A stretch of DNA of 64,000 bases, from NCBI RefSeq assembly GCF_039993895.1, contig NZ_CP121194.1, positions 2,294,001 through 2,358,000 of the forward strand, read 5' to 3'. Under the pieces are notes generated by a model that made no database searches, was not told where the DNA came from, and saw only the letters and a list, made by a program, of their open reading frames with translations. The position numbers and the translations under genes were made by a program. Positions 52,212 to 61,925 of the stretch are shown here, piece by piece (within the stretch, counting starts at the first letter, position 1; each line of letters opens with the position of its first letter). Source of the DNA: Edaphobacter paludis (GTDB taxonomy: Bacteria; Acidobacteriota; Terriglobia; Terriglobales; Acidobacteriaceae).

Positions 52212-54710
52212 CTAGTTCCGTACCTGCGCCAGCAGCCGCTTCCAATTCTTTTGATTACGGCGATAGCTCTTCTTCAGGTCTTCCAGAATTCGCTCGAAGT
52301 CGGCATGGCCGCTCAGCTTGCGCCATGCTGGATTGATGCTGAACCAGGGATAGTTCTCGTTGCCCAGGTAGATCGCCCGCCGCAGCCAGTGCAGCGCCTC
52401 CGATTCATCGCCTTCGACAGCAAAATAAGTCGCCAGGCGGTAGGCCATCTCGCTGTCGGCTTCCGCGGCGGAGAGCGTCTCATCCACGATAAAGCTGGCA
52501 GCCTTTTCCCGCTCTCCAAGCTGAACATAGCAGAGGGCAATCGTCGGAAAGACGATCCGCAGTGACGACTCATTGCGAATGACGCTCTCCAGCGTCTCGA
52601 TGGCGCGCGGAAGATCTCCCGTACGCATCTGCTGGTAGCCAAGCGAGATCCGCAGCAGCGGTTGTTTCGGCTCCAGCGTCAACCCCTTCTGAATCTCGTC
52701 CGCCGCCAGTTCCATCTGGTTCTGATACTGGTAGACGCGGGCGCGGTGGTTGTAGATCATCGCCGCGTTGGATGGATTCATGCGAAGAGAAGCATTGAAC
52801 TGATCGAGCGCCTCTTCGTACATGCCGTCGATACGCAACGTTATTCCAGCAACCAGGCGGACGTTCCAGTCATTACCTGCCGTCTGAAGCAGGTGCTCGA
52901 TCCCGTGGCGTGCCGACTCTTTTTCGCCGCGGGACAGCAGCATGTAGACACGGTAGAGATTCGCTTCGACCGAACCCGAATCCAGCGACAGCGCCTTATC
53001 AAAAGCCCGCCGTGCCTCAAGAACATGCATCTGGCCGCCGAGGCCATGGCGAGCATATTGCAGGTGCGTGATTCCAAGCCCCGACCAGCCCGGCGCATAC
53101 CTCTCGTCCTGCTTCACGACTGATTCAAACAGTGTTCGCGCACGATCGAGATCGTCACGGCTTCCGGTACGGGTCATGAAAGACGAGAGAACGGCACGCG
53201 CCTGCAAGTACTCCTCAGAGACATCTTCAGAGAGCGAGGTGGCGCGATGATTTTCATGGGCTCCCTGCAAGTCGCCGAAGCCCTGCAACGTGCTGAAGAC
53301 CTCGTTGCAGATCTCCGATTGGACCGACACCAGATCGAAAGAGGCCACATTAATGGAGCCGCCCGCCCGGACGCTCTGGCTGGGTACATCGAGAAGCTGC
53401 CAATTGAGGTCGAATCCCTTGTCGGAGCGCAGAAAATTCCCTGCCAGCACAAAATGCACGAGCAGCTTTTTACCAACGCTCAGTGGATCGAGCTGCTGAG
53501 TCGCAACGTTCATCAGCGAACTTGAAGGCCGCACCACCAGAGACGGCATCCGCGCAAGACGAGCTGCGATGGCATCGGCCAGCGCATAGCCATACAAAGG
53601 AGCGACATCGGCTGGGCCGTAGTTGATAAATGGCAGCACGACGATCGTGTTCTGCGTGCTCACCTCGGCGGGCGTCGATTCACGGAAGCGCTCCGCAAGC
53701 ATGGAGAGGAGGCCAGTGGTGCGCTTCTCTTCCTCCGGCGTTTCCGTATGGTTGCGGCTCTGGCCACCCTGCGACGGCAGCAGCGAGACCGACTCCCCAT
53801 GCAACAGCACCGAGTCGAGTTGCATGGCCATCATGATGGTCTTCAGCGCCTCGCGAACCTCCGCGGCAGAAGCAAAGCGAGCCGAGGGCTGCTTTTCAAG
53901 GCAGCGGAAGATGACGCTTTCAAGTTCCACAGGAAGATGCGGAGCGATCTGGCGGATCGATGGCGGCTCAGCAAACTGGATCGCGCGAATACTTTGGAAG
54001 TCCGGCGCATCGGGGCGATGAAAGGGGTGGCGTCCGGTGGCAAGTTCGTAAAGGATCAGTCCGAGCGCAAAAATATCAGACTGAACGCTCGACTGGCCGG
54101 TGACGAACTGCTCCGGAGCCATATAAGCGATGGTGCCGCCGCGAGCGGTATAAGTGGCACCGGCGTTCGGTGGGTTGCGCTTACTGTCCGGTCCGGAGGG
54201 ATCGAACTCTGCCTTGTCTGGGGTGAGACGGCGGGCGAGCCCGAAATCGAGAATCTTGATCAGGCCACCGTCGGTGAGCATGACGTTGGCTGGCTTGAGG
54301 TCGCGATGAAAGATGCCGAGGTTGTGGGCGGCCGACAAACCATCCGAAATCTGAATGCCCGCCGAAAGCGTGAGCTGAAGACTGGCCGGCCCCTCCCCGA
54401 TCACCTTGTCGAGCGACTTGCCCGGGATGTATTGCATTACGATGTAAGCTTCTTCGCCGTTGCCGGAGTCCGCGGGAGCCACGCCTACCTCATAGATGGC
54501 GCAGACGTTCGGGTGGTCTATAGCCGAAGCCAGACGGGCCTCGCGAAGCTGCGTAGTGCGCATCTGCTGTACGGTCAGGTTGCCGCGTTTCAGCAGCTTG
54601 AGAACCACAGGCCGCTGCAGAAGGGTGTCGTTCGCCAGATACACAACGCCGCTGCCGCCCGCGCCGATCTTGCGAACGAATTCGTACTGCTCGATGACGC
54701 GTCGCTTCAT
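52212..54710 (-). CDS. Serine/threonine protein kinase with TPR repeats
   Basis: 832 residues. Kinase domain ~1-290: glycine loop KIGAGGSGVVYLA, Lys in PVVLKLLKRG, catalytic loop HRDLKPANVML, DFGLARR and MAPEQF. A middle region (~355-480, TIVVLPFINYGPADVAPLYG, ADAIAARLARMPSLVV) resembles the TolB-N/FlgO-like domain found in similar acidobacterial and cyclase proteins. The C-terminal ~330 residues hold TPR repeats. No transmembrane segment is evident, so it is probably cytoplasmic. It is divergent from the TPR/cytochrome pair at 54855. Confidence 0.92.
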   Translation of the reverse strand: MKRRVIEQYEFVRKIGAGGSGVVYLANDTLLQRPVVLKLLKRGNLTVQQMRTTQLREARLASAIDHPNVCAIYEVGVAPADSGNGEEAYIVMQYIPGKSLDKVIGEGPASLQLTLSAGIQISDGLSAAHNLGIFHRDLKPANVMLTDGGLIKILDFGLARRLTPDKAEFDPSGPDSKRNPPNAGATYTARGGTIAYMAPEQFVTGQSSVQSDIFALGLILYELATGRHPFHRPDAPDFQSIRAIQFAEPPSIRQIAPHLPVELESVIFRCLEKQPSARFASAAEVREALKTIMMAMQLDSVLLHGESVSLLPSQGGQSRNHTETPEEEKRTTGLLSMLAERFRESTPAEVSTQNTIVVLPFINYGPADVAPLYGYALADAIAARLARMPSLVVRPSSSLMNVATQQLDPLSVGKKLLVHFVLAGNFLRSDKGFDLNWQLLDVPSQSVRAGGSINVASFDLVSVQSEICNEVFSTLQGFGDLQGAHENHRATSLSEDVSEEYLQARAVLSSFMTRTGSRDDLDRARTLFESVVKQDERYAPGWSGLGITHLQYARHGLGGQMHVLEARRAFDKALSLDSGSVEANLYRVYMLLSRGEKESARHGIEHLLQTAGNDWNVRLVAGITLRIDGMYEEALDQFNASLRMNPSNAAMIYNHRARVYQYQNQMELAADEIQKGLTLEPKQPLLRISLGYQQMRTGDLPRAIETLESVIRNESSLRIVFPTIALCYVQLGEREKAASFIVDETLSAAEADSEMAYRLATYFAVEGDESEALHWLRRAIYLGNENYPWFSINPAWRKLSGHADFERILEDLKKSYRRNQKNWKRLLAQVRN

Positions 54711-54854
54711 ACCTCCATTATCGCAAGCTCGGACGTGGGAAACGTTACAGTCAGCATTCCACCCTATTTTCTCGCCACTGTTTACCTTGAACGTATACTT
54801 TCAAAGACGTGGTAAACAGGTACTCGGAAACATCCGCAATCAACAGGCAATGCA

Positions 54855-55982
54855 ATGTCGGGTGCAAATGTCACGAAATCGCGGACGCATATCCACTACA
54901 GCCTTGCACTGGCTGGATTGGCCCTCCTGCTGTTTCCTTTGCTGGCATTGGCGCAGAATGAGCCAGCTAACTTTGAGGATGTAGTAGCGCGTGCGTCCGC
55001 AGCAAGGCAGCAAAACGACCTTCCCCGCGCGATCGAACTATATCGGCAAGCTCTACAACTCAAACCGTCGTGGCCGGATGGCTGGTGGTTTCTCGGGTCG
55101 ACGCAATATGCAGCCAATGACTACCCGGGAGCCGAAGACGCTATTACCCAATACCTCAAGCTGACTCCCAACGCCGCGCCTGCTTTTGCCCTGCGGGGAC
55201 TGTGTGAGTTTGAAACCGGTCAGTACATCCAGTCGATCGAGGACATCGACCACGGACTGTCTCTGGGTGCAGGCAATCAGCCGCGCAACGAACAGATACT
55301 ACGTTTTCATGAGGCGCTGTCGCTTACCCGCACAGGCCAGTTTGAATCCGCACTGACCCAGTATGCTTTCTTCGCTAAAAATGGAATATCCAATCCGGAA
55401 CTCTTTATCGGCATAGGGCTGGCGGGTCTCTGGATGCCGCAACTGCCAAAGGATGTGGAGGCCAGCCAGCGCGACTTGGTTCTGGCGGCGGGCACAGCGG
55501 CATACTCCATGATGGCTGGCGACGACAAAGGTGGCGCGCAGGAGTTTCAGGATCTGTTCCAGCGCTTCCCGAAGGCGGTGAATGCGCATTATCTTTACGG
55601 TTATCTCCTGTTCCAGACAGACCAGGAGCATGCGCTCGCGGAATTCAAACAAGAGTTAGCGATTGATCCTTCCAACACCTTAGCGAATGTAATGGTGGCC
55701 TGGACCTATATGCTGCAAAACAAGTTTTCAGAAGGCCTCTCGTATGCCCGGAAATCCGAAGCACAAGAGCCAAATCTTACTATGGCGCAGCTTGTCCTAG
55801 GCCGATCGTTAGTGGGAACAGGAGACATACAGGGCGGATTGAAATATCTTGAAAAGGCGCGTCAGCAGCAACCCAATAACCTTGAGGTTCACCTTGCGTT
55901 GGTCAGAGCTTATGACGAATCCGGCCGCAGCGAAGATGCCAGGCGGGAGCGCCTGCTCTGTCTTCAGCTTATAAAGAAATGA
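54855..55982 (+). CDS. Exported TPR-repeat protein
   Basis: 375 residues. A signal or anchor segment (LALAGLALLLFPLLALA) is followed by several TPRs (DLPRAIELYRQALQLKPSWP, AEFKQELAIDPSNTLANVMV, GGLKYLEKARQQQPNNLEVH). It overlaps the heptaheme cytochrome gene by ATGA, so the TPR protein is probably the assembly or partner protein of that periplasmic cytochrome (inference). Confidence 0.82.
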   Translation: MSGANVTKSRTHIHYSLALAGLALLLFPLLALAQNEPANFEDVVARASAARQQNDLPRAIELYRQALQLKPSWPDGWWFLGSTQYAANDYPGAEDAITQYLKLTPNAAPAFALRGLCEFETGQYIQSIEDIDHGLSLGAGNQPRNEQILRFHEALSLTRTGQFESALTQYAFFAKNGISNPELFIGIGLAGLWMPQLPKDVEASQRDLVLAAGTAAYSMMAGDDKGGAQEFQDLFQRFPKAVNAHYLYGYLLFQTDQEHALAEFKQELAIDPSNTLANVMVAWTYMLQNKFSEGLSYARKSEAQEPNLTMAQLVLGRSLVGTGDIQGGLKYLEKARQQQPNNLEVHLALVRAYDESGRSEDARRERLLCLQLIKK

Positions 55983-57049
55983 GGACAGCTACGCGAAGCA
56001 CTCGTCGATTCTTAGTCCTCCTGCTTTGGGCCATGTGTGTTCCCGCACTGGCCCATGCGCGGCCCAGAAGACAGGCAGACGGGTGTGCAACCTGCCACTC
56101 CAGCGAGGCCATGACTCAGCCGTTGACGGAGATGGGGCGTGCCTTGTCCTTACCGGGATCGAACCCCGTTCTACAGGCGCATCCGAAGCTGACCTTCGCA
56201 AAGGGGGGATACACCTACACCATCGAAACCAACGCTGGCCATAGCACATACACCGTAAGCGACGGGACAAGAACAATTTCTCTGCCGATTCTCTGGAGCT
56301 TCGGCGCAGGCGCACAAACCTGGGTCCTCCAGCGCGGCGATCAGCTTTACGAAAGCCTCGTAAGCTATTACCCCGCCATCCACGGCCTGGACATCACGAC
56401 AGGCGATGAAAGGATGACGCCAAATACTCTGGATGCGGCTATGGGACGGCCAATGACGCAACAAAATGCCAAAGCCTGCTTCGGCTGCCATACCACCGGC
56501 GCAATCTCTCAAGACAAACTGGATTTTCAATCCATGAAACCTGGCGTCGGCTGCGAGCATTGCCACCTTGGCGCAAATCAACACATGGCCGATATCTTTG
56601 AAGGTCAGGAGGATTCGATTCCTCCTGACCTAAGCAAGCTAACGTCCGGACATATCTCCGACTTTTGCGGCCAATGTCACCGGACCTGGGAACTGGTAGT
56701 AAGGAGCCGCTGGCAAGGCGAGGCGACCGTCCGCTTCCAGCCTTATCGTCTCGAAAACAGTAAGTGTTTCAACGCGACGGACTCTCGCATTGGCTGCATC
56801 GCATGTCACAACCCGCATCAACAGGTCGTCAGAAAAGCGTCCTTTTACGATGCGAAATGCCTTGCCTGCCACTCGCCTTCGATGCACCGAGCCTCGGTGC
56901 CGTCTGCCAACCGATCAAAATCCTGCCCTGTCGCCAAATCCAATTGCGTGAGTTGCCACATGCCCAAGGTCAACATGCTTGGAGGACATCTAACGTTTAC
57001 CGACCATGACATTCGGATTGTGAAACCGGGCGAGCCTTATCCCAATTAA
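55979..57049 (+). CDS. Periplasmic multiheme c-type cytochrome, seven CxxCH motifs
   Basis: 356 residues with a Sec signal (RFLVLLLWAMCVPALAHA). Seven heme-binding motifs are visible in order: CATCH, CFGCH, CEHCH, CGQCH, CIACH, CLACH and CVSCH. The spacing (three in the first 190 residues, four clustered later) fits the cytochrome c554/c3-like multiheme family that moves electrons in the periplasm or outer membrane. It is translationally coupled to the TPR protein. Confidence 0.9.
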   Translation: MRTATRSTRRFLVLLLWAMCVPALAHARPRRQADGCATCHSSEAMTQPLTEMGRALSLPGSNPVLQAHPKLTFAKGGYTYTIETNAGHSTYTVSDGTRTISLPILWSFGAGAQTWVLQRGDQLYESLVSYYPAIHGLDITTGDERMTPNTLDAAMGRPMTQQNAKACFGCHTTGAISQDKLDFQSMKPGVGCEHCHLGANQHMADIFEGQEDSIPPDLSKLTSGHISDFCGQCHRTWELVVRSRWQGEATVRFQPYRLENSKCFNATDSRIGCIACHNPHQQVVRKASFYDAKCLACHSPSMHRASVPSANRSKSCPVAKSNCVSCHMPKVNMLGGHLTFTDHDIRIVKPGEPYPN

Positions 57050-57083
57050 CACCTTTTCTCCTGCCACGAATCTCTCCGCAAGG

Positions 57084-59354
57084 CTATGTGCTTGTCACCA
57101 TATTGAATCGCACAGCCCCACCTTTCATGATGGTCGCGTGCTCCAGAGTTTGGCCGGAGTGTGGCTGGCCATTCAGCGAAACGCTGCGAACAAAAACTGC
57201 TTCCGGGCTATTTCCAGCCGCCTCCACGACAAAGGTCTTGTTCCCTGAAAGATGAATGGTCGCTCGCGTGAAGAGAGGACTTCCCAGGGTGTACTCCGGC
57301 TTGCCTGGGCAGACCTGATAGAAGCCGAGGGTACTCAGGATGTACCAGGCCGCCATGGAACCCGTATCTTCATCGCCAGGGAAATTATCCGGCGTATACA
57401 GTTCCTTCATCACCTTGCGTGCCCAGAACTGCGTGCGATCCGGACGTCCGGCATGAGGAAAGATGTAGAGCATATGATGCGACGGCTGGTTGGACTGTGC
57501 GTACTGGCCAAACGGAACAGCAGCCATCTCCGACATCTCATGGATCTCGGCACCGTAAACCCCCACGTTGAAGATCGGCGGGGTTGTCAGCATCTGCTCC
57601 AGCGCAGCCGCCGACTCAGCCTTGCCGCCCATCGCGTCGATGAGTCCGGATATATTCTGTGGTGCATCCCAGCGGTGCTGCCAGGCGGATCCTTCGACAT
57701 AGGGACTTCCCCACGTGAAGGGATCGAAGGGCGTCTCCCACGAGCCATCCTCATTCTTGCCACGCAGGAACTTCGTCTTCGGGTCAAAGAGCTCGCGCCA
57801 GTTTTCCGACCGCTTCATGAACATTGCGTAGTCTTCCTGCTTGCCCAGCGCCTTCGCCACCTGAGCGATACAGAAGTCGCCATAAGCTGCATCGACGGTC
57901 TCGGCCATCGACTGTGCAATGCGGTTGGCGGGAATGTAGTGCAGCTTGAGGTAGTCCTCCACTCCCACGCGCCCAAAGCCTTTTGCCGGATCGCCGGGAA
58001 CGGTCGCCTGTTTCCTCAGACCCTCATAAGCCTCCGCAAGATTGAAGCCGGTGATGCCCTTCGCCGCCGCGTCCCCAAAGACAGAATCGATCAGGCTGCC
58101 CGTCATACAGGCGCGATAACCCGGCGATGGAAACTGAGGAAGCCATCCCCCCTCCTTGTACGCGTTGACCCATGCCTGAAGAATCTCGCCGAGCCGCTCT
58201 GGAAAAAGAATGGACATCAGCGGATACCACGCACGGTACACATCCCAGTAGCCGTGGTCCGCATACATAACCCCCGGCATCACTTTGCCGTTGAAGGCGC
58301 TGAAGTGATGCATCTCGCCGCGTGCGTCCGGTTCGTGCCAGATGCGCGGAAACAGCAGCGCTCGATACATGCAGGAGTAGAAAGTCCGTTGCTGATCTCT
58401 TGACGCACCCTCAATTTCGACACGGTGCAAGTGCTCGTTCCACCGGCCCGCTCCGGCCTCTCTGAGAGCAGGAACAGAACTGCTTCCAATCTCCTTCTCT
58501 ATATTGAGCGCAGCCTGCTCGAAAGAGATAAACGAAGTTCCAATCTTCGCTTCGATACTTTCACCCGCCCTGAAGCGAACGACTCCGATCTGATGTCCTC
58601 GGATCTGCTTCACTTCGAAACTCTCCCACGGCCCGGGAAACTCCAGCACATAATACGTGGCGAAGTTCTCTGGCACGCCACCCGCGTTTTTCTTCGAAGT
58701 AAAGCTGATCCTGTGATGGTCTGGTTCTGGCTGAATGACGCCGATAGTATCTGGAATATCGAAGAGCAGGCCGGGTGCCTCAGCCGTCTCCACCTCGTCG
58801 AACTTCGCGGTAAGTACAGCGCACCGCTCCGTTGGCACCAGCTCCACATGAGCGCGATAACGCAGCAGAAATAACTGCAGCGAATAGGGCGTCAGATGTG
58901 CCGCTTCGAGATCATACGAGGAAGCCCGTCTCCCTGCCTCCAGATGGATATCCCCTTTGAATGGGAGAAACGTGGCATATCCGTAATCGTCCAGCCATGG
59001 GCTTAGCTGATGCGTGCAACGGAAACCCTGAATGCGACGCACGCCCGGCTGAAACATCCACGGCGTGTCGGCATGAGATTGAAGCGTCCAGTGCCCCATA
59101 CCGAAAGGAAGAGCGGCAATCGGAAGCGTGTTCCCGCGCGAAAACTCCATGGTCGAATTCGTTCCCTGCAGCAGGTTCACCATATCCACGGCGCTTTGCG
59201 GCGACGTGTGGGCCTGATCGCGCTGCGTCTCTGTCTCCGTGGCTTGAGCGGTGACTTCATTCGGCAGCGCCGTGCCAAGCGCAACCAGTCCCGATGCTTT
59301 GAGGAAGGTGCGTCGGGTTGGATGAATGCTTTTTCCTTTGAATCCTTCAGTCAT
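57084..59354 (-). CDS. GH92 alpha-mannosidase, Tat-exported
   Basis: 756 residues. A twin-arginine signal (TRRTFLKASGLVALGTALP) leads into the GH92 fold: VNLLQGTNSTMEFSRGNTLP, HGYWDVYRAWYPLMSILFPE and the C-terminal catalytic block FPGDEDTGSMAAWYILSTLG then EYTLGSPLF. GH92 enzymes are calcium-dependent exo-alpha-mannosidases, usually 1,2-specific. It lies 54 nt downstream of the PQQ dehydrogenase on the same strand. Confidence 0.9.
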   Translation of the reverse strand: MTEGFKGKSIHPTRRTFLKASGLVALGTALPNEVTAQATETETQRDQAHTSPQSAVDMVNLLQGTNSTMEFSRGNTLPIAALPFGMGHWTLQSHADTPWMFQPGVRRIQGFRCTHQLSPWLDDYGYATFLPFKGDIHLEAGRRASSYDLEAAHLTPYSLQLFLLRYRAHVELVPTERCAVLTAKFDEVETAEAPGLLFDIPDTIGVIQPEPDHHRISFTSKKNAGGVPENFATYYVLEFPGPWESFEVKQIRGHQIGVVRFRAGESIEAKIGTSFISFEQAALNIEKEIGSSSVPALREAGAGRWNEHLHRVEIEGASRDQQRTFYSCMYRALLFPRIWHEPDARGEMHHFSAFNGKVMPGVMYADHGYWDVYRAWYPLMSILFPERLGEILQAWVNAYKEGGWLPQFPSPGYRACMTGSLIDSVFGDAAAKGITGFNLAEAYEGLRKQATVPGDPAKGFGRVGVEDYLKLHYIPANRIAQSMAETVDAAYGDFCIAQVAKALGKQEDYAMFMKRSENWRELFDPKTKFLRGKNEDGSWETPFDPFTWGSPYVEGSAWQHRWDAPQNISGLIDAMGGKAESAAALEQMLTTPPIFNVGVYGAEIHEMSEMAAVPFGQYAQSNQPSHHMLYIFPHAGRPDRTQFWARKVMKELYTPDNFPGDEDTGSMAAWYILSTLGFYQVCPGKPEYTLGSPLFTRATIHLSGNKTFVVEAAGNSPEAVFVRSVSLNGQPHSGQTLEHATIMKGGAVRFNMVTST

Positions 59355-59408
59355 GAATTTCCCTTTTCGTGCTCTTGGTCAGCGCGCTGTCTTTCACTTT
59401 TATTGCAG

Positions 59409-61919
59409 CTACGGTAATGCGAATGCCACATAGGCGCCGCCCTGTGGCCCTTTTAGGTTCCTCGCCCCACTGGTGCCGATGACAATGTACTGCTTGCCAT
59501 CCACCATGTAAGTCGAGGGCGTGGCGACACCCGCGAATGGAAGCTGAGCTTGCCATAGGAGCTTTCCATTGCGGCTATCGAAAGCTCGAATCCTGTTGTC
59601 AAAGATTGTCGCCGCAATAAACACCAGACCGCCCTTCGTCACAACCGGGCCGCCATAGTTTTCAGATCCAGTGTGGCCCATGCCTTTGGCGGCAAGTTCC
59701 GGGTAATACCCAAGAGGCAGCTTCCAAAGGTATTTCCCAGTGTTCAGGTCGATAGCGTTCAACGTTCCCCAGGGCGGAGCCACCGCCGGATAACCATCGG
59801 GGTCATAGAACTTGTTATAGCCCGTGAACAAATACCTCATCCAATCGGGCCCGGAGCTGGCAGATTCGACCTCCGTAGCGGGTTGAGGACCGCGAAGATA
59901 TTCGAGCAGGGTGTTGAGTTGTTCATCAGGCAACGTGGTAAAGGACGGCATTCGGCCCTTCCCGTCGCGAATCGTTTGCGTGATTTGTTGCGGGCTGAGT
60001 CGCTGCCCCACCCCAACCAACGATGGGAAGGACGGTGTAATTCCCTCTCGCTGATCCCCATGACAAACGGCGCAGTGGCTTGCGTATACCCTCGCGCCTG
60101 CGGAGTCCTGCCCACCAGAGGTCGTCGCTCTTCCAGTCGCGATCTCTTCGTGCGACAACTCTTTCTTGCCGCCAGCTACGCTGTTCTCAGCTTCGTTGCT
60201 CTTGCCCGTCCGCAGATACTTCAGCAACGCCGTCAGCGTGTCGTCCTGGAGGTTTGGAAACGTCGGCATCCTTCCTTTGCCGTGATGAATGGTATCCGAA
60301 ATTTCTGCTGGCGTAAGCCTGCTCTCTACATCAATCAAAGAAGGAAATGCCGGAGGAGAACCTGTGCGATTGATGCCATGGCACACAGCACATTGGCTTC
60401 GATAGGTCCGCGCGCCCAGGTCAGCGGTAGGATTGTTCGCCACCAGCATTCCCGTCGTCGCAATATCATTGGCATTTACATAGAGAACACCTGTCGTCGG
60501 ATCGACGGCAGGACCGCCCCACTCCGCGCCGCCATCGAAGCTTGGAAAAACGACTGTCGCCTTGTTCACCTCAAACGGAACGAACGGTCCTCCACTCCGC
60601 AAAGTGCGGAACTGCTCCACCGCCCAGGCATGCGCTTCAGGTGTGCGGTCGGTTAGCATGTCCGCGGTCAGTAACTCCCTGGCATAGGGCGCGGGCGCCA
60701 GCGGATAAGGCTGCGTCGGCGAACTCACCTCACCCGGCACATCGCTGGCTGGATAATGTCGTTCCTCGATCGGGAAAAGCGGCTTTCCCGTCGTTCGGTC
60801 GAATACAAACAGCCAGCCCTGTTTGGTGGTCTGCGCCAGCGCATCGATGCTTTTACCATTTCGCTTCAGGGTGATCAGCACAGGCGCAGCAGGAAAATCG
60901 CGGTCCCACAGGTCATGGTGCACACCCTGAAAGTGCCAGATCAGCTTGCCTGTCTCCGCATCGAGAGCGAGCAGCGTGTCGGCAAACAGATCGTCGCCCA
61001 ACCTGTTGCCACCATAAAAATCCGGTACCGCAGACCCGGTCGGTACGTACACGATGCCACGTTTCGCGTCGAGCGTCATGCCGGCCCAGTTGTTGGCAGC
61101 GCCGGCGCTCTTCCATGCATCCTTTGGCCAGGTTTCGTATCCTGGCTCACCCGGATGCGGGATCGTATGGAACCGCCAACGTAGAGCCCCGGTACGGACG
61201 TCGAATGCGCGGATATCACCGGGAGGCGCGGGCGCCGTCTCTGGATTGCGCCCGCCAACAATAATGACGTCTTTGTAAATGACGCCGGGACTGGTAAGAA
61301 CAACCGACTGCAATTGGTAGTCCCCGCGCAGATCTTTTCTCAGGTCGATTCGACCGCCTTCTCCAAAGCTTTCGATCGGCTTGCCTGTCGCCGGATCAAG
61401 GGCATACAGGTAATTCATGATTCCTGCAAAGATCTGACTGTTCTTACCGTCTGTCCAATACGCCACACCGCGCGTAGGCTGATCGCCTTTGACTCCGGAA
61501 TTGAACTTCCAGAGCAGCTTGCCCGTCGCCGCATCCAGAGCAATGACCTCGTGCGCAGGCGTGAAAGCATAGAGCACACGCCCCACAATCACCGGATTGG
61601 TTTGGATACTACCCTTTTCCCCGGTATCAAACTTCCACGCCATTGCCAGCTTTTTCACATTGCCGCGATTGATCTGCGAAAGGCTGGAATAGTGGTTCTC
61701 CCCACTCTGGCCGCCGTAAACTGGCCAGTCCTGCATGCGCGCCTTATGCGTCACGGCCGCCGCGTACACAGGGACAGGCGCGTCCCGGTAACAGGTCGAT
61801 CCAATTGCCGCTGCAACGATTACTGCGACCGCCAGGTTCCGCATCATCCCGTTGCCAACTATACATTTCCTTCTCAGTAGCATCTTCGCTCGCACGCTAT
61901 CGCCTCGGCATTGGATCAT
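59409..61919 (-). CDS. PQQ-dependent dehydrogenase with two inserted cytochrome c domains
   Basis: Up to 836 residues; a start at 61847 (MMRNLAVAVIVAAAIGSTC) would give a tighter signal peptide. The beta-propeller carries repeated tryptophan-docking-type strands (WPVYGGQSGENHYSSLSQI, GKLLWKFNSGVKGDQPTRG, GKLIWHFQGVHHDLWDRD). Two heme c motifs, CAVCH near 510 and CAVCH near 615, sit in two similar ~100-residue domains inserted before the last propeller part (YFPELAAKG-like region, GGPVVTKGGLVFIAAT). It should oxidise sugars or alcohols in the periplasm and pass electrons through its hemes. Substrate unknown. Confidence 0.9.
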   Translation of the reverse strand: MIQCRGDSVRAKMLLRRKCIVGNGMMRNLAVAVIVAAAIGSTCYRDAPVPVYAAAVTHKARMQDWPVYGGQSGENHYSSLSQINRGNVKKLAMAWKFDTGEKGSIQTNPVIVGRVLYAFTPAHEVIALDAATGKLLWKFNSGVKGDQPTRGVAYWTDGKNSQIFAGIMNYLYALDPATGKPIESFGEGGRIDLRKDLRGDYQLQSVVLTSPGVIYKDVIIVGGRNPETAPAPPGDIRAFDVRTGALRWRFHTIPHPGEPGYETWPKDAWKSAGAANNWAGMTLDAKRGIVYVPTGSAVPDFYGGNRLGDDLFADTLLALDAETGKLIWHFQGVHHDLWDRDFPAAPVLITLKRNGKSIDALAQTTKQGWLFVFDRTTGKPLFPIEERHYPASDVPGEVSSPTQPYPLAPAPYARELLTADMLTDRTPEAHAWAVEQFRTLRSGGPFVPFEVNKATVVFPSFDGGAEWGGPAVDPTTGVLYVNANDIATTGMLVANNPTADLGARTYRSQCAVCHGINRTGSPPAFPSLIDVESRLTPAEISDTIHHGKGRMPTFPNLQDDTLTALLKYLRTGKSNEAENSVAGGKKELSHEEIATGRATTSGGQDSAGARVYASHCAVCHGDQREGITPSFPSLVGVGQRLSPQQITQTIRDGKGRMPSFTTLPDEQLNTLLEYLRGPQPATEVESASSGPDWMRYLFTGYNKFYDPDGYPAVAPPWGTLNAIDLNTGKYLWKLPLGYYPELAAKGMGHTGSENYGGPVVTKGGLVFIAATIFDNRIRAFDSRNGKLLWQAQLPFAGVATPSTYMVDGKQYIVIGTSGARNLKGPQGGAYVAFALP

Positions 61920-61925
61920 CCGCTC

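Noticed and set aside
57252-58403. 383-residue plus-strand frame opposite the GH92 gene
   Set aside because: Antisense of conserved GH92 motifs; no start signal.
59673-60656. 327-residue plus-strand frame opposite the PQQ dehydrogenase
   Set aside because: Antisense shadow, Arg-rich, no domain.
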